Origin: Symsagittifera roscoffensis
Lineage: Eukaryota > Xenacoelomorpha > Acoela > Convolutidae
Assembly: GCF_963678635.1 (NCBI RefSeq)
Contig: NC_087062.1
Location: 8,794,193-8,858,192 of the forward strand
DNA: 64,000 nucleotides
Direction: 5' to 3'
The notes under the pieces were generated by a model. It had not been told where the DNA came from. It worked only from the letters and a program-made list of their open reading frames with translations, and made no database searches. This document shows, piece by piece, positions 11,691 to 23,978 of this stretch (positions are counted from its first letter, which is position 1; each line of letters opens with the position of its first letter). The translations under genes were made by a program, and so were the position numbers.

Positions 11691-12310
11691 ATTCAAAAAA
11701 AAATTTACCACTCAAACGATTATTTACATTTGTGTTCAAATGGCCTTAATAGAGTTGAATAAGAACATCTTCTATCAAGCAGCATTTTCAGCGTCAAAAA
11801 CATTATTTAATTTTTGGCGGAAAATTTTCAATAATGAAAAATCAATGATGAGCTTTTTCCATAGAAAAAATAAGAAATCAAAATCCAACAAACAATTATC
11901 TGGATACTTTTAATTTAGCCTAAAGGGATTTTATAAGATTAATTGTATTTTGATTGGTTGACAGCAAATGAATTTAATTTCACAGTGAAAAAAAAAACTT
12001 TTATAATTTTCATATATGAAATAGTATGTCAAGTCATTTTCCATTATAAAAAATTGGTCCATTCAAGTTTGGGAGTTTTTTGATGAGTTGGTTATGGGTA
12101 TTTTTTCAAATTGTTGTTGTTTAGCAGGTTGTACTGTTTAATTTAACCAGCTTGCTAAGAAATGAGAAGAATTAACGGAACAAAAACATATTTGAAAAAA
12201 CTGGGATGTTACTCTAACTAACTCAAACTTTTCAATCATTTGACTTTCCTTTATGATTGATTGTTTTTTCAGCATAAGATTACGTACCAAATTACATGTG
12301 ATAATTTTAA
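11327..12310 (+). repeat. AT-rich segment, partner of 7,597-8,500
   Basis: Second copy of the AT-rich segment that precedes a BEL/Pao gag region. The offset between the two long copies is about 3.8 kb, making 7.6-10.54 and 11.3-14.33 kb a large diverged direct duplication. Confidence 0.65.
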
Positions 12311-12557
12311 AAAAAATGATTTATTTAAAACGTTGTATAGGTGGTCAGAGAAACTAAATGGGAAATAACATTTTTTGCAGAAACGATTTGAAAATGATCG
12401 AATAGTTTTGAAAAATCATGAAACAAAAATTATAGTGTTGAAACCTCTGAAATCTTGAAAATTTTTCCTATTGCAGCTTCTTCACAGTATTTGTAACGAA
12501 ATTTTGCAATTAACAAAAGTGCTGTTATAAAATTAGGTAATTTTTACCTTTTCAAAA

Positions 12558-13220
12558 ATGAATTCTGAACCTCAGAAACTTTACGAACTGCAAAATGCAG
12601 GAACGAGAAGCCTTGAGGATCGTCTGATTCTGTTGCATAACAAAATTCTACCGATGAAAAGCATGAATCATGAGTCTTTCAGGCGTTCCTATAAAGAGAA
12701 GCAAAAAAGGCTCGTTTTCGAATACTTGAAAACACCAATCAGTTTCAATTTTGCCTGCTTTTACCATATGAGTGCTGATGTAAGGTATAACCAAAATCAA
12801 AATTCCCATATTTGTAAAATTTGCGTACACACACTGACTAAATATGACTCACGTGTCGAAATCTGCAAAAAAAAACATCACATGAATTTGCATGAGGGTT
12901 TCGAAAATGAAAGTCTTATTATAAACTATTCCGATTTATTCTCTACGAATGTCAATTTTTCAATGCTGCCTACTGTGAAAAAATTTGCCCTTGACAAAAC
13001 AAATGAGCCTGTAAAACTATATTCACTACTAACTTTTTTAAATGCCGCAACGGAGGATGCGTGTGAAAAGTTAGGATTGAAATATCAAAAATCAAGTGAT
13101 AAAAAAAAACAGAGTCGGCCAGCAAAAACTTCAGCCTGTAGAGAGTTGGTTGTTATAGGATTTTTTCTCTACAAAAAGTTTTCTTTAAGGGCAAACCGTT
13201 TGGTTTTGGAAATAATATAA
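12558..13220 (+). pseudogene. BEL/Pao gag/protease region, copy 3 (best preserved)
   Basis: Open frame of 220 codons from ATG 12,558, the longest member of the gag family here. Residues about 50-115 hold the Cys/His cluster typical of BEL/Pao Gag zinc knuckles (CFYHM ... CKIC ... CKKKHHMNLH). After it come FSMLPTV and LYSLLTFLNAATEDACEKLGL, which have the shape of a BEL/Pao aspartic protease N-terminus with its Asp-Ser/Thr-Gly triad lost. The first 50 residues are unremarkable and shorter than a real Gag, so 5' coding sequence is missing. RT, RNase H and integrase remnants follow in order downstream. Confidence 0.6.
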
Positions 13221-13869
13221 AAAAAATAAGGCCCCCACCAAATGATTCACTTACAGTTTTCAGAAATTACAAAGTTTTGAACTCGTTGATTCTAATTTTG
13301 CTAATTCAGGAACAAATAACTCTTAGGAATAATTTTTTTGGGAATTTATTCGGGGTCAACGAGAAAAAAAAACACTCTTTTTGTTTGACTAATCTACTCC
13401 CAACATAAGCTAAGAAATCAATTTTGAGAATTATATTTTACTTTCGTTGATGAGGAAGTTTTTTTGGAGAACAGCAGATTTACCTTAGTCAGGGACTACC
13501 AAATTCAATTATGATGAAATTAATTGTATTGAACGTTTGTCTAGAACAACAGTAGCATCGGAATATAACCTTTAAGAGTAAAATGATTTTGCAGATTACC
13601 TTTCAAGCCATCAAAATCGATTCCAATTGAAAATACTGGTGATTTTTAAATGACAAAGGGCACACTTCAAGAACTGTCTTGCTCCAGCTTCTCTAATTTG
13701 AAACTGAATTTGGAAAAAACTTTTGGAAACAAAATTCAACGAAGATCAAAAGTTGCGTTGTTTTGAACGGATCGGTTGAATCATCTAACGGAAAAAAAAC
13801 TGAATGCTTGCTTTTTGATCGGACCAAAACAAAAACAAGATCTACAAAAAATATTTTTCAAATTCGTAT

Positions 13870-14528
13870 TTTCGAAGTAGTGGTGTCCGGTGATGTGACA
13901 TAAATGTATCGACAAGTAGAATTACTTGAGAAGGATAGAAATTTTCATCAATTTTTTGGGCGTTCGAAAATCAGTGATGAAACTAAGGAATGGCGAATGA
14001 AGACGGTAATTTATGGAGTTTCTTCAAGCTCATAACATGCGATCAGGGTTTTTTGCGATACCTTAGGGATCAACAATGATAAAGAAATGAAAAACTGAAT
14101 GTGTGACTTTCTTTAAATGATTGCATTTTGGATTATAGCGATAGCTTGGGAAATAATTGAATTCAAACAAAAAATTAGATTTGCTCTGAATCAATCGCGG
14201 GAGAAAATAACGAAATTATTAAGGAATTTTGGATCAGATACTAAGCGATAAACATGAAAAGGTTGATTTTTTGATTTCTAACGATGTGTATACAATCAAA
14301 ATGTGGAGTTGTACTGGAAACCAACAGTTGATAGTTTCAACTTCCAGAAAAACGATTTTCTTTCAGCCAGTTATTCTTAAATTCAGCGCTACAGCCACTA
14401 AGAAATTAAATTTAGAACAAATATTAGAGCAAAACATGATGACAAAGAATAAGTTTTGTCTACTGAAACTCCTGGGTTTCTTAGGTAAACGGCAACTCGG
14501 AACGCTTAAGTTCACCATTTATAACTAG
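13870..14528 (+). pseudogene. BEL/Pao reverse transcriptase remnant, copy 3
   Basis: Frame-broken RT: a GDVT-MYRQVELLEKDRNFHQFF-like block (first catalytic Asp region of BEL/Pao RTs), then WRMKTVIYGVSSSS. The open frame at 14,229-14,528 continues into KVDFLISNDVY, but the diagnostic YVDD box is not readable. Multiple stops. Copy 2 carries the same block at 10,080-10,560. Confidence 0.6.
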
Positions 14529-14639
14529 CATTTTGAAGCGATTTAATTAAATTTTGTAACCCACTGGGTTAACTTCTCCTCATACTACCCAACTTTTTTC
14601 GAGTGACTTTGTTTCAATTTGTAGATTATGGCTTTTTTC

Positions 14640-15079
14640 TACGGTTTTGGGCACCATATTCTTAAATAGTTTACTAAACACATTGGGCTCGTTAAAATTG
14701 CAGTAAGAAGCTTTGCATACAGTGATTCAACCTTTGCCTTATCATGGATATGATCCACACTAAGCACTTGGTCTACTTTGTTGCCAATAGAGTGGCCAAA
14801 ACTGAGCAGCGTTTTGAAACTATGAGTTTTTTTATTGTATACGCTCGTGAGAACCCTCCAGATTTTGTAACAAAACCCACCAAGACTCAAGAGTTGATCA
14901 ACTTTGAATCTTGGAGGGAAGGTCTAAGTTGGCTGGTTTTTGAACTAATTCACTTTCTCAAACAACTCGAATTCTTAGACTCAGCTCATATAACACAAAG
15001 CAAAAGAGAATGTACCGATAAAATTTTGATGGTTGTTAAAAATTTAACGGTAATGCTGTTCAAGTTGATAGCTCTGTGA
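14640..15079 (+). pseudogene. BEL/Pao RNase H remnant
   Basis: Open from 14,744. It encodes LVYFVANRVAKTEQRF, then ARENPPDFVTKPTKTQEL and a W-REGLSWL block. This is the characteristic order F-V-x-N-R-V ... E-N-P-A-D ... W-x-G-P-x-W-L at the RNase H/integrase boundary of BEL/Pao elements. Upstream RNase H acidic residues are not readable because of frame breaks. Confidence 0.65.
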
Positions 15080-15189
15080 TAAATAATGCAGAAAAAGAAA
15101 AAATCGCAGGAGATTCTTCTGTCAAAATAAATTTTTTTCTATTTTGAACATTCGGGTAGCTATTGGAAATGTTAGAGCAAGACTTACAA

Positions 15190-16420
15190 AAAAACTCATT
15201 TCAGCTATTTGTTTTTACCTTCTGTGGATGATGTTGGTCTTACAAAAGTCAGAGGTCAGTTGCCAGCTGCAGAATGCTCGAAAGAATGTGCAAAATTTCA
15301 AATCATTGTACCTGAAAAAAAAAACATTTATAAAAACTAATTTTGATTGATAGTCATGAACGATTAATGGTTGTTGGTGCAAATACAAATATTGCCCACT
15401 CAAGGAAAACTTTTGGAATTTTGACGCCAAAACATTGTCAGAGAAAAAAATCCAATGAGTCAGTTGCTTTAGATTTAACTCAAGAAGTATGACTCAACTC
15501 ATGGATGAACTACCACATGAACAAGTTAAACTTCATCCTCCATTTCCTCCTTTCGTTGGTATAGATTTTGCAGTTCCACTTCTCTACAAAGATGATAAAC
15601 ATACAAAAACAATCAAGTAGCAGCTTTTCTTAGATTTTCCAACAGAAGCTGCGCAACTGGACTAAGCTAAACCACTAGATACTCAAGAATGAATCAGAAC
15701 AATTCCGAGGTTTAGGGCCCCAATGGGATGTCCTTCAAAACTTTTTTCTGAAATTGGTTCCAATTCCAAGGTATCAACTACTGAGTTATTGAAGATAAGA
15801 AAACGTTTGGTTGAAAAATAATGAAAGCGTATTTCGTTAGCTGTGTTAGTTCATCATTTAGGAATTAACAGATACATGATACTTGTACGGGTAGCTCACT
15901 TTGGTGGCGTATGGGACGCAGCGGTTAACTCGAAGAAACTCGAATAAACTATTTTTAGAGGGACGCTGCGCATTAGTTTCTCAAGTAGAGAGTATTTTTA
16001 ATTCCAGGCGACTCCATACTCGATTATCAAATATTCAACAGACCTCCAACGATTCACAACTTCAATGCTTATCAAAAGTTTCAAAACAAATCATTTGCTT
16101 ATTTTGGTGATGTAAGCTAGAACAACTTGAAAGTTGAGTAAAAAAATTCAACAAAGCGATTTAACTATTTTCAATGGTTACTTGTTGTTTTTTGGAAGCG
16201 GTTTACGAAAAAATATTTCAATGAGCTTCAATTAGGTGAAAGAAACTGCACAGAACAGACAATTTTGAAGAAAGTTGTTTTGGTTTGGGTTTTGGATAAC
16301 CACTCACCGCCGCTAATGTGGTTATTTGGATTGGCGCCTTATGTGATCACAAAAAATGGCAAAGTAGCAAAAATGGCGACTTATAAAAATTAGTACAAGA
16401 AATTCTAAAACATCAGTAGG
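15190..16420 (+). pseudogene. BEL/Pao integrase remnant
   Basis: Frame-broken but recognisable in order. A VDDVGLTKVRGQLPAAE block (about 15,220-15,270) resembles the D-x-x-G-L-x-R-V-x-G-R-L entry to BEL/Pao integrases. A PPFPPFVGIDFAVPL segment (about 15,537-15,585) has the first catalytic Asp. A HFGGVWDAAVNSKKLE segment (about 15,898-15,945) sits around the catalytic Glu, followed by ESIFNSRRLHTRL. A final WVLDNHSPPLMWLFGLAP block (about 16,288-16,340) matches the P-L-x-W-x-L-G motif of the C-terminus. Stops and indels throughout; no LTR could be delimited downstream. Confidence 0.7.
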
Positions 16421-16619
16421 ACCAATCGTAGAAAAAATGTCATTGTATATTAATGATTTTAAAGCAAGAGTTGTTCAGTGTTCCCCTTATTCGGTGATCG
16501 AGGAACCAATGGTGGCCGGCATTGCACAGTCGAATCATTTTCAACAGATATTGATGAGTAGTGATGCAGTGAGTTAATACGATCTAAGCTTTGCAGTGAA
16601 CTGATTATTTAACAGCGCA

Positions 16620-19600
16620 TCTATTAAAACATAATTGAGGCAATACCCATGCAAAAGAAGATTCAATCGTAAGCTTTAGAAATTATTATATTGAAGCATC
16701 AACCTTTGCCAACTAATAAAATTTTGTTTGAAGTTTTCAAAGAGATCCTGATTTTTCATCAATTTTCCTACTTTCGCTTGATGCAAAGCTTTTTAACAAA
16801 TGACATCGTGATATTTTATATCCTCGTTTATAATTTACTGAAAATACAGCCACTAAACCAAGCCTCAGTACTTCAAATACATCAGAGTTACCAAAAGCCG
16901 TTCAAGTTAATCCACAAAGAATCACACCATCAAAACTCAAATCATCAGGAGAAAAGTCATAACAAGGCCATTTACATTTTAAAATAGTATGAAGAAAGTC
17001 TTAACGATTTATCTTACAGTATATCTAAAAATTCAATCCAAACATGCTACAATTCATCCACAGCTAACACCCACCAAAAATACAAAATAAACTCAAACAC
17101 AGTTACCTTCAAATAGGTCCCAGAAGATGATTAACACTTACAGCTGCAACCAAAAGCTCGAAAAAGATGCAATAAATGAAAAATGAAAAAAGAAACAGCA
17201 AAGAAATGCAAAGATTTTCTATGAGAAAAGATTTTCCTCCTATGCCCTGTGAAAAAAAAGCCTTATAGTCAAAAAAACGTAAGCCAATCAATTCCAACTG
17301 CTACGTCAGCTCAATTATAATTAGCAATTTTCATCTTTTATGAGCGGATGGTATAATAGATCAGATAAAGCCTGTCAAATCTCAAAGAAATCTATCTGGA
17401 ATACTCGGTAAAAGACAACTTGCATGCATTAACAGCAAATTTAGTTTCACACACAGAAGCAGAACTATTGAAGGCATCAGTACATTAAGCTGGATACAAT
17501 GATGCCCTTCATTACTGCAAAAGACCCTAGATGATGCTGAAAACTACTACGTTTTTAGCATATCAATCAAAGTGCAAAAAAAACAATTATTCAAAGCACC
17601 GAAACCAGAAATTTTATTGGTTTCACGAATTTTTTTTCTTTTGTGCCTCTAAGATTACTTTTTGGAGCTTTTAATTAAATTCATCCAAGAGACACTTAAG
17701 GGTCAGGATTTGAATTACCAATAAAAAAATATAGTTTTCCAATTATGAATAATTGACTATAGGAATAATAGTTTGCGGTGATGGTTTTATCACATGTCTT
17801 TCATGTATGAATAATTGGCAATATGAATAATTATTTGCTGTGATGGTTGTATCACATGTCAAAAAAAACCCGTCCGGAACCAAAAAATCTGACGAAAATA
17901 AAATTTTCAACGGACCATTTTGTTCTCAATCATTGAATGTTACCTGATTCTAAAGTTCCAATTTCATCATCCTCTGAAAGAAACCCACATATAATATCAA
18001 TCACCTTATTCCACTTTCATAACATAAAATTCAGATCACGATCACTTCACGCCTCATGACAGCATAAAATGCTATTTAAGAAATTATTGACTGCATGTTT
18101 TGTAAGACTGTGAATGAATACAATTGCACTGTTGAAGTTTAAGTTTACGAACATTACTATGGAGTTGTGTTCATTGTTTTCTGTGTTTAGCTGAAAAGTT
18201 CAATCTGTGGGTTTTCCGAAATTTGAATATTCTCAGTCTAAGTAGTTGTGGCTTCCTTGATAGTCCTTTGAGTGCAGCAACGTTGAACTTAAGAACTACA
18301 TTTGCAGGTCTGATGATCGGGGATTTTTTGTATCGGGTATTTTGTGTTTAAAATAATTTTGAGGTTACTTCTCCTATATGACCTCTCCATCTCTTTTTTT
18401 TAAATCTCTTTTTTGACTCTCATTTCTAGCATCAGATAATTTAACTGGAAAAGACAATCATCTTCTCCTGCATATTCGGGTAATCCGTATTAAACCGATT
18501 CTTTAGTTTTCTTACAACATCACAAGGTTTTGATTAAATTGCAACAAAGATTATGGTTTGTTTTGTTGTTTGACATAGAACCTTCTCAAGGTGAGAAACT
18601 TAGTGGTGATTTAACACTTATGTGCATTAAAAAAAAACGATTTAATTTGATCATATTTGGTACTATGATTCAATTCTGTTTATCACATTTCGTTGTCATT
18701 TTGTTAAATGCCTTTTGATACTGTCCTGAGGCATGATACGTTCGTGGTCTGAAAAATATATAATGAAAGTGACATAAGGTGATTAATTTTGTATGCTGAT
18801 TTTTTTCTATGACGATGATGAAATCGGACCTTTAGAATCAGATGACATTCTGTGATCGAGAAAAAAAATAGTCCTTCAAATTCTTAATTTTTGACAGGTT
18901 TTTCAATTTGGAACGGGTTTTTTCACCAATTATACAAGCATCACCGCAAACAATTGCTCATATAGTGGCAAATGGAAAACTATAAGTTTTTTTCAGAGGT
19001 TGTTTGATGCCTGTACCCTTAAGTGTCTCTTAAATGACTTTAATTAAAGGTTCCAGAAAGTAATCTTAGATGTAGAAAGGAAAAAAACATCCATGGAAAC
19101 GATAGCTTTCCTCGTTTTGGGTGCTTTGAAGTGTTTTTCAATTTCTTTGCACTTTGATTGGTATGCTAAAAACTTTTTTCCAGCATCAACTAAGGTGTTT
19201 TGCAGTAATGATATGCTTCAGTGTAACCAGGCGTAAAGCACTGATGTTTTCAATGATTCTGGTCGCATTTGTAAAGTTAAGTTTGCTGTTACTGCATTAA
19301 TTGTTTGGTTGAACTGGCGTGACAGTTGGAATTGTTTGGTTTGTGTTGGAATTGAACCGGCGTAACAGTTGGAATTGTTTGGTTTGTGTTGGAATTGAAC
19401 TGGCGTGACAGTTGGAATTATTTGGTTTGTGTTTGATTGTTGCAGGTAAAATGGAGAGGGTATTTGATTCTTCATTAACTTTGATTGGCGTTGAAAATTT
19501 GATAGATGAATTTTGATGAAATGATGAATGTGGTTCCTTATCTTGGTGATATCTAACTAATTTGTTGATTCTAAGGCTTGATTTCACTGGGCACAGGATA

Positions 19601-20150
19601 TGTTTTTCTTGTATTGATTAATTCTGTGCCATTTTTTTCAATTTTTCTTTTTTTACATCTTTTTTGAGCTTTTGGTTGCAGTTATAAGTGTTAATCATCT
19701 TCTGAGACTTTTTTGGAGGTAACATTGGTTGGGCTTATCATTGCAGTCTTAGGCTTTTAATTGTTGAGGCTTCCTTTGTAGTACTCTTTTGTTGTAGATG
19801 ACATTGTTGTAGATATAATTTTAATTTTGGAATAATTGTAGATCAAATGAAACGTATTTTTAAAAAATCTGATGTACTTATCAGTGCTGCGGAGATAATT
19901 AAAGTGTTTTTTTTCGATGGCTTTGAATGTCTATGTTTTACTTTAGTGGTGATAATTTCAGTAAATACTTAAAGAGGATTTAATATATCAAACTTTCATT
20001 TGTAAAAAAAAATTTGCACGAAGTTGCAGTAGGTAAATCGATGAAAAATCAAGTTTTATTTGATCACCCCAAACAAATTCTCATTCTTTTGCAAAGATTG
20101 TTGCTTCAATACAATAATTCAAAATTTTATCTTTGCATCTTCTATTGCCT
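16620..20150. repeat. Large imperfect palindrome, arms about 1.5 kb
   Basis: The left arm (about 16,620-18,170) is matched by the reverse complement of the right arm (about 18,560-20,150) in consistent order. Examples: GAGCTTTTGGTTGCAG at 19,665 against CTGCAACCAAAAGCTC at 17,143; TTTGCAGTAATGA at 19,199 against TCATTACTGCAAA at 17,509; TTGATGAAAAATCA-like blocks at 20,036 and 16,752. Identity is roughly 70-80% by eye with many indels. The spacer is about 350-400 bp. No long reading frame survives in either arm. It could be an old inverted duplication or a foldback-type element. Confidence 0.75.
19312..19437 (+). repeat. 43-bp minisatellite, about 3 copies
   Basis: Unit GAACTGGCGTGACAGTTGGA followed by ATTGTTTGGTTTGTGTTGGAATT, present twice and a third time partially, with one or two changes per copy. 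It sits inside the right arm of the palindrome and is absent from the left arm, so it expanded after the inversion. Confidence 0.85.
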
Positions 20151-22400
20151 GTACTTTGTGCACCAAAAATGTATAACGAACCTTCATAACATTTCTCAAG
20201 AGCACCTTTTACACACGGATATAACTCCGGATTCTGAGTTTTTTCCTTTAATTGATTTTGAATTACTAAAACGATTCATAGCAATTTAAAGCATGATTTT
20301 TTAATGTATGTTTTTGTTAAATTTTCATGTATGCTGGATATTTTTTTGCTTAACTTGTATTTTTCTGCTTTATAAAAATTGAGTCTGAATTTGCGGAATT
20401 TGAAGTATTGAACTTTTGCGTTTTGATAAATTGATTTTTAAACTTGTCTTTTAAGTATTTATAAAAATCATTTGATAAATTGGTATTTAAACATATCTTT
20501 TAAATAATTAGAAAAAAGGTCAGTTTAAACATGATTTTGTAATTCGTCTCCTGCAAGAGGTGAATAGTGCAAATAAGTGCTGAAAATCATGATCTAAAAT
20601 CGTTTTTATAACTGGTTACTTCTTTGCAATGAATTTCTCCTGGTAAAATTTTTTTTTGTAAATTGCACTTCAATGTATTTGTTCTACAACTCAGTGTCTG
20701 GTGGTATTCGAGGTTTGTTTTCAGAGTTTTTCATATATTGTTTTCAATTTTTGATTCTCTCAGTTACTGGTACCGAAAGTATTGCAGAGACCGTTTTGTT
20801 TGCTTCATATTAATAAGTTAAAAGTATTATTAAATGTTTTCAATAGCTTGTTTTTAAAAAAATTCGATTTGTTTGTGATTCAACTATTGGTTTTTTCAGC
20901 ATCAGAGAATGATGCTAAAAATGAGTTTGAATTTGCATTTTCTTTTGAAAGTGTTCGCTGTTTTGAAACACTTGCAATATAACTCAAAAATAGCGTTGTA
21001 AATCAGCAGAAAGAAATCAAGATTGACTCGCATTAAGCGCCCATGGATCAGAGTCAATTATATTGTCAATTTTAAATGTCAGTATCCATAAAGTTACAAA
21101 AATATTCAATTATAATCCAATAAAAATGGATTACTTTCCTACAGCTTTTTATATCAAAATAATCCAGTATAATAGATTATAATTGATTATAATCCATTGA
21201 AAATGAATTATAATCGAAACATTTTTATATCAATATAATCCTTTAAAAAAGGATATAATGGTTATAATGGATTTTGATTATTGGTGATCTTTGTAACTTT
21301 TTTCGCTTTTATCTCATTTCCTGTTCAGTGCAATTGCTATGTATTACATATAATAAGATTTCATTTTTCACATAAAAATTTATATACTTAAATTTTTCTC
21401 CACTTTTTCAATTTGGCAGTTTGGCAGTTTAATAGTGTATTTAATTGTTATTTTCCGCTATCTCAATAGTAGAAAAAAAAGCAATTCGCCCGAGACTCGC
21501 CACTACCCCCTCTCTTGAGAACGGGGGAGTGCTATATAAGCTTGAAGGGGGAAAGAAATTGGTTCTTGGAGGGGGCTTGACTCAACGTAAACTACATCAC
21601 CTCTTTTAATAACCCCCTCCTATGTTTACCCACCACCCTCCGAAGTTTACTGAGCGTGGTTGCTAGTAAAACTTGAAGAGATTTTGTGGTAAAAAGTACT
21701 TGAGCAGGGTGTTTAAACTGTGGAGTGGGAGCAAAGATGTGGATAGCTTACGTTGAGTAACCCACCTGCCCCGTTCAATGATAAAACCTGAAGGGGTGGG
21801 AGGGGCGCGTTTAAAACTGTATACTGGGGTGGGGATGTATTAAGGGTTTTTAACGGATTTCGTTGTTATAAGGGTAAGAGACAAAATTTCAGCAAAAATA
21901 ATCGAACTTAAATGCCAAAAAAATACTGGATATACTGGATTATAATGGATTTTAATTCCAAAAAAAATCGGTTTTATGAATTATCTTGATAAAAACGTTC
22001 GATTTCAGTGCCAAAAACTAAATCAATGAGTCTTGGGTAATTTTGAGTTAGAATGAAAAAACTCAACATTTCGTGCTCTTTCACGCTCGATATAAAAAAG
22101 CTAGACCCGTTTAAGTAAAAAAATATGTAATATCTTTAAAATCAAAAGTAGCTAAGTTACAGACTACTGGTGTTTTCTAACTATAAATAAAAATTTCTAA
22201 ATATAAAAAGTTATGATCTTTCGAACAGCAATTTTTCATCCCTTGGACAGTAAGTCGACAAAAAAAGTAGACGAAAGTTAGTCCGCTAATTCATCGTTTA
22301 AAAAACAATTTCCACACATCGAAAAAAAGCAAAATGAGATTTTGACTTAAACCTATAATTTATGTACCGAAGGCGTACGTTCAACTTCATAACAAAGTGA
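20151..22400. other. Non-coding AT-rich stretch
   Basis: No gene recognised; short open frames lack protein features. Notable contents: dense ATTATAATCC/GGATTATAAT motifs at 21,050-21,290 and again near 21,930-21,990. A compositionally distinct, GC-richer and C/G-run-rich block lies at 21,480-21,850 (for example TACCCCCTCTCTTGAGAACG) in otherwise AT-rich DNA and may be a fragment of another repeat. Confidence 0.5.
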
Positions 22401-23139
22401 GAGGCGCGTGAATGATTTCGAAGTTCCATAAAAAGCAACGTCATTTTCTTGCAGATTCTAAACAAAACTATCCCGCACGGCGACGAAGCCCAGACCCTAT
22501 GCTCCGAAGTTGCCTAATGTAGCTCTAACTAACTGAGAAGCGCCTTGAAAGGAGGTGACGAGGTTCTACAATTATTCCATGAACACTTCTATTTATGGTG
22601 AAAATGAGAACAAGCTCTGGTCGGGAATCTTACTCGAGAGCTGTTGCCGGAAGAAAAATTGCTTAAATGGAAAAAATCTAGTTCCTGATTACAACTCCTT
22701 TACAAGGCCAGACGGATTCCGCAACAGGCCAAAATCAGATTTTTTACGGAATCCGCAACCTTGCTACTTTTTTTAATCGTCTTTGCGGTTTTCAATCCCA
22801 CAAACAAATAGCTAAAACACTGTATTGCTCAAAACCTCTCCAAAAACAGGCAATTTTGCGTAATCCGCAACTAAATTTGTCAAATCCGCATCAAAAATTG
22901 CTGATTCGAAAAAGTTCATGAAACCCACAAACAAATATTAAAATGTAGGTACAGTAAAGTTGAATTGTTGCAAAATCCGTAACAGTTAGAAGAATCCGCA
23001 AATTTTAGGAGGAATGCGCATTTTGTTTGCGGTTTCTAGTAGCACATATAGTTACGCCTGGAAATTATTTTTTGAAATTGCATTATTTTGTGGTTAATCA
23101 GCGAGACAGTTCAGCAGTTCAATCTGATATACCGCGACA
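22401..23139. other. Non-coding, with recurrent AATCCGCAA motifs
   Basis: The motif AATCCGCAA or its close variants occurs repeatedly between 22,720 and 23,030, together with two CCCACAAACAAATA blocks (about 22,798 and 22,924). The pattern looks like a decayed repeat. No convincing reading frame. Confidence 0.4.
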
Positions 23140-23380
23140 TTTTGAACCGCCGAATCTCAAATACTGAAAGAATAAATACTTTTAAGATCTCAAATACTGA
23201 AAGAATGAACACTTTTCCAATCTCAAACACTGAAAAAATGAAAACCTTTCAATCACAATTACTGAAAACATGAGCAATTTTCCGGTCTCAAATACTGAAA
23301 GAATGGACACTTTTCTGAAAACTGATGGAATGAAGACCTTGCCAATTTTAGATTTTAAAAGAATGAAAAAAACTGAAGTA
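23140..23380 (+). repeat. Minisatellite of about 33-36 bp
   Basis: Five to six degenerate copies of ATCTCAAATACTGAAAGAAT followed by GAACACTTTTCCA. Short open frames on both strands here are by-products of the repeat. Confidence 0.75.
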
Positions 23381-23777
23381 CAATTTTTCATAGGTTATAA
23401 AATTGAATTCTTTCCAAACACTAAATGAATACATCCACAATTTTGTTTGAACATTAGTTAAATATTTGCTTTTAAACTCCGCATTTGCTAGATATAAATT
23501 TTAGCTATACCTCTTGATTGTTCACGCAAGGACTGGTTCAGTTCAGTATAACAATCAAAACTACGATCCAATTATATTTGCTATCTCCGCTTACCTTCGC
23601 GGATACCGCTTACATTTTCTACAAACTTTACTTTAAGAGTGTTTGTACGCTGACCGCGCCCATGGAAATTTTTAAAGTGGAATCCACTTACAGTCTGGAT
23701 CATGTTTAAAGACTTGTATCTGCAACAAAGGAACATATACAGACATTAAATTGAGCGCGTATCCAGTGCACAGTTTT

Positions 23778-23977
23778 NNNNNNNNNNNNNNNNNNNNNNN
23801 NNNNNNNNNNNNNNNNNNNNNNNNNNNNNNNNNNNNNNNNNNNNNNNNNNNNNNNNNNNNNNNNNNNNNNNNNNNNNNNNNNNNNNNNNNNNNNNNNNNN
23901 NNNNNNNNNNNNNNNNNNNNNNNNNNNNNNNNNNNNNNNNNNNNNNNNNNNNNNNNNNNNNNNNNNNNNNNNNNNNN
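23778..23977. other. Assembly gap (200 N)
   Basis: Exactly 200 unknown bases, likely a placeholder of arbitrary length. The 5' part of the NERD-containing gene lies in or beyond it, so no start codon can be assigned. Confidence 0.98.
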
Positions 23978-23978
23978 A

